From positions 1-64,000 of the forward strand of contig NC_009669.1 in assembly GCF_000017405.1 (NCBI RefSeq): a DNA stretch of 64,000 nt, read 5' to 3'. The notes beneath the pieces are model-generated. The model was not told the origin of the DNA, searched no databases, and saw nothing but the letters and a program-made list of their open reading frames with translations. This document shows, piece by piece, positions 53,394 to 61,401 of this stretch (within the stretch, counting starts at the first letter, position 1; the number at the start of each line of letters is the position of its first letter). The position numbers were made by a program, and so were the translations under genes. The DNA is from Brucella anthropi ATCC 49188. GTDB lineage: Bacteria; Pseudomonadota; Alphaproteobacteria; Rhizobiales; Rhizobiaceae.

Positions 53394-53807
53394 TCAGTCC
53401 GGGATGACGGCCGTGGCGTCCACCTCAACCAGGTACTCGGTACGTGCGAACGCCGTGACGACGATGCCGGTCGAGACTGGGAATACACCCTTCAGCCAAC
53501 GGCCGACCACACGGTATACATCCTCCCGGTAACGCGGATCGGAAATGTAGATGGTCAGCTTGCAGATATGATCGAGCTGGCTTCCGCATTCCTTGAGCAG
53601 CATGTCGATGTTTTTCATTGCCTGCTCTGTCTGCCCGGCGACATCACCGACACAAACACATTCGGAAGTATCCAAATTTTGACCGATCTGGCCACGCAAG
53701 TATACCGTGGTTCCACGAGCGACAACCGCCTGACACAGATCATTATCGATCTTCTGTTCAGGGTATGTTTCTTTTGTATTGAATTTTCGGATTCGCGTAT
53801 GCGCCAT
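53394..53807 (-). CDS. ridA: RidA/YjgF-family enamine/imine deaminase
   Basis: A 137-aa RidA-family protein: VARGTTVYLRGQIGQNLDTSECVCVGDVAGQTEQAMKNIDMLLKECGS, LTIYISDPRYREDVYRVV and the C-terminal VEVDATAVIPD. The catalytic Arg of archetypal RidA is not clearly in its usual place (TAFARTEYLVEVDA), so it could belong to a Rid subgroup acting in specific catabolic pathways. As first gene of the operon, it would hydrolyse reactive enamine/imine intermediates made by the other enzymes. Confidence 0.9.
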   Translation of the reverse strand: MAHTRIRKFNTKETYPEQKIDNDLCQAVVARGTTVYLRGQIGQNLDTSECVCVGDVAGQTEQAMKNIDMLLKECGSQLDHICKLTIYISDPRYREDVYRVVGRWLKGVFPVSTGIVVTAFARTEYLVEVDATAVIPD

Positions 53808-53910
53808 CGAATTCTTCCTATGGAATACTTTTCATTCGCAACTTACTTCTCAAGTCGCGATCAGGGTGGGGCAGCCTTCCGATCAGCAGCCGGCTACGAG
53901 GAAATGTTAT

Positions 53911-53973
53911 GAAGGTATCATCATTTCGAAAAGCGATTTTTTTGTTGCCTAAGTTTCATTTTTCAATACCTTC
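53911..53973. promoter_or_regulatory. Inverted repeat in the ridA/lysR divergent promoter
   Basis: GAAGGTAT (53911-53918) and ATACCTTC (53966-53973) are perfect 8-bp inverted copies, 47 bp apart, within the 171-bp divergent gap. The second ends 5 bp before the lysR ATG. The spacing fits LysR tetramer contacts at two half-regions. Function inferred. Confidence 0.4.
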
Positions 53974-53978
53974 CAAAT

Positions 53979-54887
53979 ATGAGGAAACTTGACTTTGATG
54001 AACGTAATCTGCGGTCTCTTCGGGTGTTCTGCGGGGTGGCGGAGGCAGGAGGCTTCGCGGCTGCCGAGAAAAAGCTGGCGATGTCCAAGCCTTCGATCAG
54101 TCGCCATGTCCGGGAGGTCGAAGAGCGGCTTGGCGTGAAATTGTGCGAACGCGGGCCAAGCGGCTTCCGGTTGACTGCGGAAGGCATAGTTGCGCTCGAC
54201 CTGGCTTCCGCTGCGTTACAGGCGTTGAGCCGCATCCGCCCGGAGATCGATGCGGTACACGGCGTCTTGTCGGGGCGGCTGGCGATTGGCCTCGGGGAGC
54301 ACACACTGACCCATCCAGGCTGCAGGCTGCCTGAAGCATTGGAGGCCATGCGGGACCGGGCTCCGAATGTCGAACCTCAGATTTACGTGATGACATTCCC
54401 CGAGCTGGAACTCGCGCTGAGAGACGGGCGTGTCGACCTGATCATCCGCGGGAACTATCGAGGGGATCGCGACCTCTCCTACTTGCCGCTCTACACGGAA
54501 ATTCACCGCATATTCGTCTCGAACCGGGTCAAGGATGCGGAGATAGAGCATCTTCCGCTGGTCTATCGGCCACACCCTTATGTCGAAGAAACGCTCAGGA
54601 TCGGGCGCTATCAAAGGGGGCCCGAAGCAACCGGCCTGGACTCCGTGGCTGCGATGATTGCGACCGGGCATTATCAGGGCTTGCTGCCGACGAACTATGC
54701 CCAGTTGATCGAGAAGCGGTTCAGCCTGGTTGAAGCTTTCGACAGCCCGAAATTCCAGCACACTGGCTGTGCGATTGCGTCTTCGCTGCGCCCTCCCAGC
54801 TATAGAATAAAAGTGTTCTTGGATATTCTCGACAGAATTCACGGAAGCAAGACAATTCCGCTTCGACCGCACAAGCGCGCATTCTGA
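53979..54887 (+). CDS. LysR-family transcriptional regulator
   Basis: A 302-aa LTTR: winged helix-turn-helix at about residues 9-66 (NLRSLRVFCGVAEAGGFAAAEKKLAMSKPSISRHVREVEERLGVKLCERGPSGFRLT), then the linker helix and a substrate-binding domain (RLAIGLGEHTLTHPGCRLPEAL, DGRVDLIIRGNYRGDRDLSYLPLYTE). Divergent from the ridA operon, it is the likely activator responding to the transported substrate or an intermediate. Confidence 0.94.
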   Translation: MRKLDFDERNLRSLRVFCGVAEAGGFAAAEKKLAMSKPSISRHVREVEERLGVKLCERGPSGFRLTAEGIVALDLASAALQALSRIRPEIDAVHGVLSGRLAIGLGEHTLTHPGCRLPEALEAMRDRAPNVEPQIYVMTFPELELALRDGRVDLIIRGNYRGDRDLSYLPLYTEIHRIFVSNRVKDAEIEHLPLVYRPHPYVEETLRIGRYQRGPEATGLDSVAAMIATGHYQGLLPTNYAQLIEKRFSLVEAFDSPKFQHTGCAIASSLRPPSYRIKVFLDILDRIHGSKTIPLRPHKRAF

Positions 54888-55002
54888 GCAGGAAAACACA
54901 AATTTTTGAGAAAAATACCTCATCGTCTAAAATATTCAGAAGAAAAATCTTCAAATCAGTGTGTCCGTCTTCAGAGATTTTGAGCAGTTTGGAGGCCTGG
55001 GC

Positions 55003-55520
55003 AATGTCACGTTAACGAGATCGGGACGCGATTGGATTGGTGGCGCTGTTTTCAGCTGCCGCTGGTTACAGAGTTCCATTCGGCCATGGCGCGCAGGCGA
55101 GGACTGCGAATGCCGAGAGCGGAGCGCTGTGAGCGAGGCGGGACGAAAAGGCTGCGGACAGCGGAGAAGATCGAGATGAAAAGCTGCTGGCTTCCAGGTG
55201 ACCGAAAGCCCTGCATTGACCATGCTTGCTTTCTAAGCGGCACGTGCGAATTCTCCGCAAGGTTGTTCAATACCTTATGCGACCAGTGCTCGACAGATGG
55301 CTGCTTGCGGCGCAGGTCACGCGCATAAGCCCTCCTGCCCCAGCGCCGGACCGTTTCGTAGGAAACTGAAATGCCTCGTCCAGCAGCATTTCCTCGATCA
55401 TACGGAGGCTCAGCAGGAACCGATAATACAGCCAGACAGCGTGCGCGATGATCTCAGATGGGAAACGGTGGTGCTTGTAACGTGCAGATGCGGCCTTCAT
55501 AGCCACCAGCCTATCTCACA
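55003..55520 (-). pseudogene. IS6-family remnant with internal deletion
   Basis: The 5' part (minus strand from 55506) reads MAMKAASARYKHHRFPSEIIAHAVWLYYRFLLSLRMIEEMLLDEA and soon loses frame. The 3' part (55270-55052) reads NNLAENSHVPLRKQAWSMQG with the catalytic E. The middle with both D residues is deleted. The left end has GTCACGTTAAC, like the 817-bp IS6 ends, and the right end is replaced by the IS110 element. Not functional. Confidence 0.85.
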
Positions 55521-55605
55521 AACTGAACTGATGCGGTGGATGCCCCTTCGAGCGGCGTCGTATGATGCCATCTTCGCCGCTGCGGCACATTCGAAGGAGG
55601 ACACT

Positions 55606-56619
55606 ATGTCAGACGTGCATATTTTGGCGATCGACCTCGCCAAGCGAAGCTTCCAGGTCTGTGGCACCGATCGGGGTGGGGCGGTTCTATTCAATCGCAC
55701 GGTTTCCCGCGCAAAGCTGATGCAGATGCTGGACGCGCAGGAGCCGTGCATCGTGGCGATGGAAGCCTGTGCGACCAGCCACTATTGGGGGCGCGTAGCG
55801 CAGAGCAGCGGCCACGATGTCCGGCTCGTTCCGCCCATCTATGTGAAGCCGTTCGTCAAGCGGCAGAAAAACGACGCGGCAGACGCCGCGGCGATCGCCG
55901 AAGCCGTGCTGCGCCCGAACATGCATTGCGTCGCGGTGAAAAGCGCCGAACATCAGGCACGAGCGGTGACATTCCGAACCCACCAGTGCTTCGTCCGCCA
56001 GCGCACGCAGCTGATCAATGCGCTGCGGGGCCACCTGGCCGAGTTCGGTCTGGTCTTCCCGCAAGGGCCGGCCCATCTCAAACAGGCAGCGGCCCTGTTG
56101 GAGGACGGGACGACCGAGATCCCCGACACCGTCAAGGAGATGGCTCAACTCTATCTAGATCAGATCGATCTTCTTACGGCGAAGATCGACGCCCTGTCCC
56201 TCAAGCTGAGGGACGCTACGAAGGAAAACGTTAAGATGCGGCGTCTGTGCACGGTGCCAGGTGTCGGACCGGTGACGGCCGGTGCTGTGATGGCGTTTGC
56301 TCCCGATCTCCGGACCTTCTCCAGCGGCAGGAACTTTGCCGCCTGGCTCGGCCTCGTGCTGCGGCAGCGATCGACGGGCGGCAAACAGCGCCATGGCGGG
56401 GTGAGCAAAATGGGCCAGACTGATATCCGTAAGCTGCTGATCGTCGGTGCCATGAGCCGGATTCGCTGGATCATTCGAAAGGGCGTCATGCCGGACAACT
56501 GGCTCGGACAGCTTGTCGGGCGCAAGCCTCGCATGGTCGCGGCCGTCGCCTTGGCGAACAAGATGGCCCGGGTCATATGGGCGATCATGACAAGGGAGCA
56601 GAATTACCAAATGGCGTGA
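55606..56619 (+). CDS. IS110-family (IS1111-like) transposase
   Basis: A 337-aa enzyme starting at MSDVHILAIDLAKRSFQVCG after GAAGGAGG; the longer open frame upstream is IS6 remnant. RuvC-like residues: D in LAIDLAK, E in VAMEACATSHYW and D-x-x-D in KRQKNDAADAAAIAEAV. Tnp_20 region: LCTVPGVGPVTAGAVMAFAPDLRTFSSGRNFAAWLGLVLRQRSTGGKQRHGGVSKMGQTDIRKLLIVGAMS. Full length and apparently intact, unrelated in detail to the copy at 35677. The non-coding stretch after it (56620-57008) holds a strong hairpin. Confidence 0.94.
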   Translation: MSDVHILAIDLAKRSFQVCGTDRGGAVLFNRTVSRAKLMQMLDAQEPCIVAMEACATSHYWGRVAQSSGHDVRLVPPIYVKPFVKRQKNDAADAAAIAEAVLRPNMHCVAVKSAEHQARAVTFRTHQCFVRQRTQLINALRGHLAEFGLVFPQGPAHLKQAAALLEDGTTEIPDTVKEMAQLYLDQIDLLTAKIDALSLKLRDATKENVKMRRLCTVPGVGPVTAGAVMAFAPDLRTFSSGRNFAAWLGLVLRQRSTGGKQRHGGVSKMGQTDIRKLLIVGAMSRIRWIIRKGVMPDNWLGQLVGRKPRMVAAVALANKMARVIWAIMTREQNYQMA

Positions 56620-56892
56620 GCGGTCACCTCTGTTGGAGGCAACGGCAAACGTCTAGGGGTCGTTTGGCCCCGGCAAGGAGATCGACTGACGACTATGCGG
56701 CAAGGACTTCAATGTTCAGGATGGGGTAAACCAGTCCCGGGGCTCGAGCATAAAGCTCTCTGAACCGATGTGGACCCTATTCTTCGAACTGCATAACGGC
56801 CCCGTGGCGCAGGCCGCGATCAGAGGCCTGACACACGACCGATAGAAGCAACACGCTGCAAAAGAAGTCGGAAGAAAAACCTTGCAATGTAG

Positions 56893-56945
56893 GGGGCATC
56901 CACACACGCGCCGGGTTTGCCGGAGGCTCCATGTGTGGATGCCCC
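56893..56945 (+). repeat. 14-bp inverted repeat in the IS110 downstream non-coding region
   Basis: GGGGCATCCACACA and its exact inverse TGTGTGGATGCCCC are separated by 25 bp. The stem lies 274 bp beyond the IS110 transposase stop. IS1111-type elements encode their targeting RNA downstream of the transposase, so this may be part of that RNA or the element's subterminal repeat. Otherwise the 56620-57008 stretch has no gene. Confidence 0.5.
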
Positions 56946-57008
56946 GGTTCATGCAAGGGTAAATTCGTGCCGCTGAGCATGTGATCGGGTGCGGTCATGT
57001 GTCAGGCC

Positions 57009-57825
57009 GGTGTTGTCACGTTAAGTTTCTCTGGCCGGAAAGGCCAGGGGCTCGTAGATATTCAGGCGAAACAGGCCGCAATTTTCCATGCATCGAAAGC
57101 TTCGAGGCGATGGTAGCGAATTGTGTGTGCGGCTCGGCGACGAGATGGAACAGAGAAACAATTGCGGGTCGCTGAGTGCATGGAGACGAACCGTTGCAAC
57201 GCTCCAGGTGACCGATGACCTTGCATGGTTCGCTCCCGTTTTCGAAACGGCAGATGTCTATTTTCGGCCCGATTATTGAGGCCCTTGTGCGACCAATGGT
57301 CAAGGCCGGGTGCCACTTCTGCCTTTGCTGCACCGTAGGAGCGGAGCTTATCGGTGATCATCCGTTTGGGAGCAAAGCCATAGCGCTTCATTAACGCCAC
57401 AAGCAATCGCTTTGCCGCCCTTTTATCACGCCGCTTCTGCAAGATTTCTTCGAGAACGGAGCCATGTTGATCCACCGCACGCCAAAGCCAGAATTTTTCT
57501 CCAGCGCATTTGACGACCACTTCGTCCAAATACCAAACATCGCCGGGGCGCGCCTGACGCCGCCGCAAGTTGCGTGTGATCTGGGGGCCGAACTTGGCGA
57601 TCCAACGACGAACTGTCTCGTATGATACGTCGATTCCACGCTCAAGCAGCATTTCCTCAACTTCACGCAGACTAAGGTTGAACCGCAGATAAAGCCACAC
57701 CGCATGAGCAATAATCTGTGGCGGAAAACGGTGACGCTTGAAGATGATAACTGATGTCTGCATCGCCAAAATTTACGCCCAAACCGTCAGGCAGGCGACT
57801 GTAGCCCAGTTAACGTGACAACACC
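57009..57825 (-). mobile_element. IS6-family insertion sequence, copy C
   Basis: 817 bp with the same ends and orientation as copies A and B, differing at about 15 positions. Flanks are TCAGGCC at the left and GCGGCCTG at the right: no direct target duplication. It forms a direct repeat with copy B across about 53 kb. Confidence 0.93.
57062..57769 (-). CDS. IS6-family transposase (copy C)
   Basis: A 235-aa transposase with a handful of amino-acid changes from copies A/B (for example V for D at position 7, G for R in the helix-turn-helix, M for I before TDKLRSY, R for S in AENRH). The DDE residues are unchanged, so it is probably active. The divergence shows it was not acquired in the same event as the identical A/B pair. 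Confidence 0.95.
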   Translation of the reverse strand: MAMQTSVIIFKRHRFPPQIIAHAVWLYLRFNLSLREVEEMLLERGIDVSYETVRRWIAKFGPQITRNLRRRQARPGDVWYLDEVVVKCAGEKFWLWRAVDQHGSVLEEILQKRRDKRAAKRLLVALMKRYGFAPKRMITDKLRSYGAAKAEVAPGLDHWSHKGLNNRAENRHLPFRKRERTMQGHRSPGALQRFVSMHSATRNCFSVPSRRRAAHTIRYHRLEAFDAWKIAACFA

Positions 57826-57847
57826 GCGGCCTGATCTTCAGACGCAA

Positions 57848-58533
57848 TTATGCTGCAAGCTCCGCAAAGACCTCGAATGGCGAGCGGTTGTCATTTGCGA
57901 ACTGCTTCTTGCGGATCATATGTGCTACTTCGATGCCCGCGATTGTCGCTGAAGCCGAATGAAATGCCTTGAAGCTCAACATGTGTTTGGTGACTCGCTT
58001 GATAAACCGGTGATCCTGCTCAAGGATGTTGTTGAGATATTTAACCTGCAGGATTTCAATCATCTTGCTGTGACCGGTTTTTTCAGGATTGTGTTTACAG
58101 CTTGTGCTCCGGCCAGATTGGCTCCGCTTTTATCAATGACAATTTTGTCTGGAACACCGTTGGCTGCGATGGCTTTCTTGAAGAAACGCCGTGCAGCACC
58201 GAGATTTCGGCGTTCGGCGAGCATGAAATCAAGCGTTTGTCCGTCACGATCAACGGCTCGGTACAGATAGGTCCATTGACCACGAACCTTGATATAGGTC
58301 TCGTCAACACGCCATGACGCAAGCGTTCGACGTTTACGCTTCTGTGCCTGATCTGCGATCTGTGGCGCGTAACGGACAACCCAACGGTTCAATGTTGCAT
58401 GGTCAACGTTCACACCACGTTCGGCCATAATTTCCTGCAGGTCACGATAGGAACCGGGATAGCGCACGTAAAAGTAAACGGCGTAAAGGATGACACTTTT
58501 AGGAAAATGAGCCCCTTTGAAATCGATTGCCAT
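57848..58533 (-). pseudogene. IS6-family transposase, third type, frameshifted
   Basis: The first part (58060-58533) reads MAIDFKGAHFPKSVILYAVYFYVRYPGSYRDLQEIMAERGVNVDHATLNRW, D in WRVDETYIKVRG and D in IVIDKSGANLAG. The second part (57848-58063), in another frame, reads MIEILQVKYLNNILEQDHRFIKRVTKHML with the catalytic E. The frames break near a T6 run at about 58077. One base restores the gene, so this is a recent frameshift or a sequencing-type indel. Confidence 0.88.
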
Positions 58534-58586
58534 ACCCTGTCACCTCACTCAATTATGCGCTCCGAAGGGACAGTAGCGGAGCAGAA

Positions 58587-58868
58587 GTGAAGATTTCGCG
58601 ACAGAACCCGCTGGATCGCGTCGCCTTCTACATCGCCAAGGCGCATTTTTACGACCGGTTCAGGGGAACGTTCAATCCCCGTCAGGAGAAAGTCATTGCG
58701 CGTCTGTTCGAGGCAGGACCGGAGGGTTTTATCGGTGGCCTCAGTGCCGACAACTATCTGGCCATAACAAAGACCTCACGCGCAACCGCCACCCGCGATT
58801 TGCAGGATCTGGTCGACAAGGGCGCATTGACGCGCAGTGGTCAGCTTCGATTCACCCGATATGCGTAA
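58587..58868 (+). pseudogene. Fic-family protein, C-terminal fragment
   Basis: The frame reads NPLDRVAFYIAKAHFYDRFRGTFNPRQEKVIARLFEAGPEGFIGGLSADNYLAITKTSRATATRDLQDLVDKGALT. It resembles the C-terminal winged helix found after the Fic domain in DUF4172/Fic proteins. The Fic catalytic HxFx(D/E)GNGR motif is absent because the upstream part was lost at the IS6 junction. The stop codon comes from the adjoining IS66-type end. Confidence 0.7.
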
Positions 58869-59007
58869 GCGGGGCAAATTTGGTGGCCAAGACCCTGTTT
58901 CTGATTCCAAGTCAGAAAAATTAAACACTGTGCATATCGTGAGTTCCGCATCGATATTTCATGGCTATGGGATTCCTGATTTTGGCAAATCATGATTCTC
59001 TTTTGCG

Positions 59008-60687
59008 ATGCCGAAGAGAATGCTTCCCTCGCCCAAGCATGCTGACACGCTTTCACTGAACGCGTTGCGCAGTCTGGTCACGGGTTTGGTTGAGAAAACC
59101 GAACGTGCAGAGGCTCGGCTTGAAAAACTGGAAGCTGAGAATACAGCACTCCGTAAGGAGAATGCCGAGCTCCGTCTGGAAAACACCCGGCTTAAAGTTG
59201 AGAACCAACTCCTTCGCGATGAAATTGCGCGACTGAAAAACCTGCCGCCACGGCCGCCGTTCAAACCGTCGGGCATGGATAAGGCAACGGACGCGAAAGC
59301 TCAGGACAAGCAGGCGGGCAAGAAGAAGCCGCGTGGACCGAAACTGGATGTCGAGCGCGTTGATCGGGATGTGGTTCTTCATGCCCGTGTTCCGGACGGT
59401 TCACGCTTCAAGGGCTACAAGAGCTATTACGTGCGCGATATAGTTTTGCGCGCTGAGGTTATTCACTACCGGCGCGAATGCTGGGTTGCTCCGAACGGTA
59501 AGACTATTCTTGCGCCGTTACCTGCCGGAATCGTCGGTGGTTATGGCCCAAACCTCAGGCGGCTCTGCCTGATGCTGCATGCGCAAGGTCAGGTCACAGC
59601 GCAACGGTTGTCGACCCTGCTTAATGACATCGGCATGGACATCTCCAAACGCCAGGTTGTGCGTTTGCTCACCAAGGGGCTGGATGGCTTTGTTGCTGAG
59701 GATGCTGCCGTTCTGCATGCTGGCCTGGTGTCGGAAGCCTATGTAACGGTCGATGACACCGGGGCCCGTCATGCGCGTGATAACTTCTATACCACCCATA
59801 TTGGCGGCGAGCATTTTACCGTCTTTCGCACCACGAAAACAAAATCCCGCCTGAACTTCCTGTCGCTCTTGCGCGGCAATTATCAGGATTATGTGCTTAA
59901 CGATGCTACTTCTGATTATCTGAAGACGCGACATGGCGTGGATCCGACAGTCATCGCCAGGCTGCAAACACGCACGCCTCAACGCTTTAGCAACCAGGTC
60001 CCCTTTCTGGAACACCTGGCGCAAAAAGGTGTCGACATCTTCGATAAGGACATGGTTCGGGTCGTCGCGGAAGCGGGCATCTGGGGTTCTGTTCGCCACC
60101 ACGGCCTGCTGGGCAATGCCGTCATTATCTCCGACGATGCCGGCCAGTTCCGGGTTGGCAATCATGCGCTGTGCTGGGTGCATGCGGAGCGGCTGCTGCA
60201 AAAGCTGATGCCGGCGACGCCACAGCACGTCCGGTGGGTGGAAAATATACGCGATCTCATTTGGAGCTTCTACAAGGCGCTCAAGGCATTCAGGCAGAAG
60301 AGCCCCTCACCAGGATCAATCAGCGCTTTCCGGCAACGGTTTGACCGCATCTTCTCTATCCGGACGGGTTGTATGGAGCTGGACAAGCTGTTGGCACGCC
60401 TGCTACGCCGCAAGGAAGAACTGCTCAAGGTTCTCGAACGCCCGGAAATTCCGTTGCACACCAACGCCTCCGAGAACGATCTGCGCAGTTGCGTCACCAA
60501 ACGCAAAATCTCGGGTGGCACCATGAGCAACGATGGACGCATTGCCCGCGATACCATGCTGGGCCTTATGAAGACCTGCAAAAAGCTTCGGCTTTCCTTC
60601 TGGCATTATCTCGGCGACCGGCTTGGTATATCCAGTCAACAAACAGCCATTCCGGAGCTTGCAGGCCTCATTATCGCCAAAGCCTGA
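59008..60687 (+). CDS. IS66-family transposase (TnpC type, standalone)
   Basis: A 559-aa transposase. The N-terminal coiled coil (ALRSLVTGLVEKTERAEARLEKLEAENTALRKENAELRLENTRLK) is followed by a basic linker and the IS66 domain: AYVTVDDTGARHARDNFYTTHIGGEHFTVF (first D), IISDDAGQF (second D), HALCWVHAERLLQKL and the E in PLHTNASENDLRSC. TnpA and TnpB partners of canonical IS66 are absent, as in the single-transposase branch. It appears intact. Confidence 0.9.
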   Translation: MPKRMLPSPKHADTLSLNALRSLVTGLVEKTERAEARLEKLEAENTALRKENAELRLENTRLKVENQLLRDEIARLKNLPPRPPFKPSGMDKATDAKAQDKQAGKKKPRGPKLDVERVDRDVVLHARVPDGSRFKGYKSYYVRDIVLRAEVIHYRRECWVAPNGKTILAPLPAGIVGGYGPNLRRLCLMLHAQGQVTAQRLSTLLNDIGMDISKRQVVRLLTKGLDGFVAEDAAVLHAGLVSEAYVTVDDTGARHARDNFYTTHIGGEHFTVFRTTKTKSRLNFLSLLRGNYQDYVLNDATSDYLKTRHGVDPTVIARLQTRTPQRFSNQVPFLEHLAQKGVDIFDKDMVRVVAEAGIWGSVRHHGLLGNAVIISDDAGQFRVGNHALCWVHAERLLQKLMPATPQHVRWVENIRDLIWSFYKALKAFRQKSPSPGSISAFRQRFDRIFSIRTGCMELDKLLARLLRRKEELLKVLERPEIPLHTNASENDLRSCVTKRKISGGTMSNDGRIARDTMLGLMKTCKKLRLSFWHYLGDRLGISSQQTAIPELAGLIIAKA

Positions 60688-60693
60688 TCCCAC

Positions 60694-61050
60694 TTACTTC
60701 CGACTGTCAGGCTTTGAGAATGGCACCACCCGACCTGCTCTTGTTGGTGCTTCATCCATAATATGACCACCCGTCAAGCTCAGTAATGACGGTGAAACAT
60801 TCCACTGTTTGTCGTCATCCGTGTGCACCGTCACCGTCTTGCGATTGCGACGAATAACAAAGCCTCGAACCATCGTACCATCTGGCCCTTCAAACATCAC
60901 GCCACTGCCGATCTTAATCTCCTGCAGCACAGCGGCTGTCTTTTGTTGATGGAGAAACTGCAATCGCTCAACGATGTGCCGGTTCAATTCCATCAGCGTG
61001 GCTTCATCAAGACTATCAATATCGAGCTCGGTAATCGGAGTCTTCTTCAT
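60694..61050 (-). CDS. Hypothetical passenger protein of the IS66-type element
   Basis: A 118-aa protein starting at MKKTPITELDIDSLDEATLMELNRHIVERLQFLHQQKTAAVLQEI. A helical acidic N-terminus is followed by a small beta-rich domain (GSGVMFEGPDGTMVRGFVIRRNRKTVTVHTDDDKQWNVSPSLL) resembling a KOW/SH3-like barrel. It converges on the transposase, ending 6 bp from its stop, inside the inverted repeats. This layout suggests a regulator or accessory protein of the element. No named family recognised. Confidence 0.7.
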   Translation of the reverse strand: MKKTPITELDIDSLDEATLMELNRHIVERLQFLHQQKTAAVLQEIKIGSGVMFEGPDGTMVRGFVIRRNRKTVTVHTDDDKQWNVSPSLLSLTGGHIMDEAPTRAGRVVPFSKPDSRK

Positions 61051-61191
61051 CGTGCAATCTATACGACCTTCTTGGGCAAAAGGAATTATGGTAGATTGCA
61101 ACTCACCGTGCAACTGCACAACAAAATGGCACCGCCAACGGATATGCCCCGCTTACCGAATTTCTAGCGGCGTTACACGACATTTCTTCAA

Positions 61192-61320
61192 GATAACCTA
61201 TTCTATATATTATACAAATGTCGCTATACGAAACCAAAACTCGCTCTTGCTTTCGTTACCATGACGTTAACTATACGCGTGCATCACCTCCGATAAGTAC
61301 AGGTTATCGAAGGTTATTGA
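61192..61320. repeat. Repeats upstream of the tyrosine recombinase (candidate recombination site)
   Basis: GATAACCT (61192-61199) and its inverse AGGTTATC (61301-61308) flank an AT-rich core (TTCTATATATTATACAAATG). The right copy is followed by a near-direct repeat (AGGTTATCGA AGGTTATTGA). Position between the IS66-type end and the recombinase start suggests a site used by that enzyme. Speculative. Confidence 0.35.
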
Positions 61321-61401
61321 TTTGAAGCCGCAAATCAGCGAAAGTCGGGGCAAAGCCGCGCCACAGAAAGCCCGCTTTCCGGCCATCAGGAGTTTTGATC
61401 T

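Larger units (their letters stand above)
58865..61156. mobile_element. IS66-type element with a passenger gene
   Basis: A 2292-bp stretch between inverted ends GTAAGCGGGGCA (left, 58865) and TGCCCCGCTTAC (right, ending 61156), 12 bp perfect, with weaker symmetry beyond. It holds a standalone IS66-type transposase on the plus strand and a convergent 118-aa gene. No exact 8-bp duplication was found (CGATATGC left, CGAATTTC right share only the first three bases). Confidence 0.75.

Noticed and set aside
54990..55520. Treating the IS6 sequence at 55003 as a fourth complete copy
   Set aside because: The middle of the transposase, with both catalytic Asp residues, is deleted and the right end is missing.
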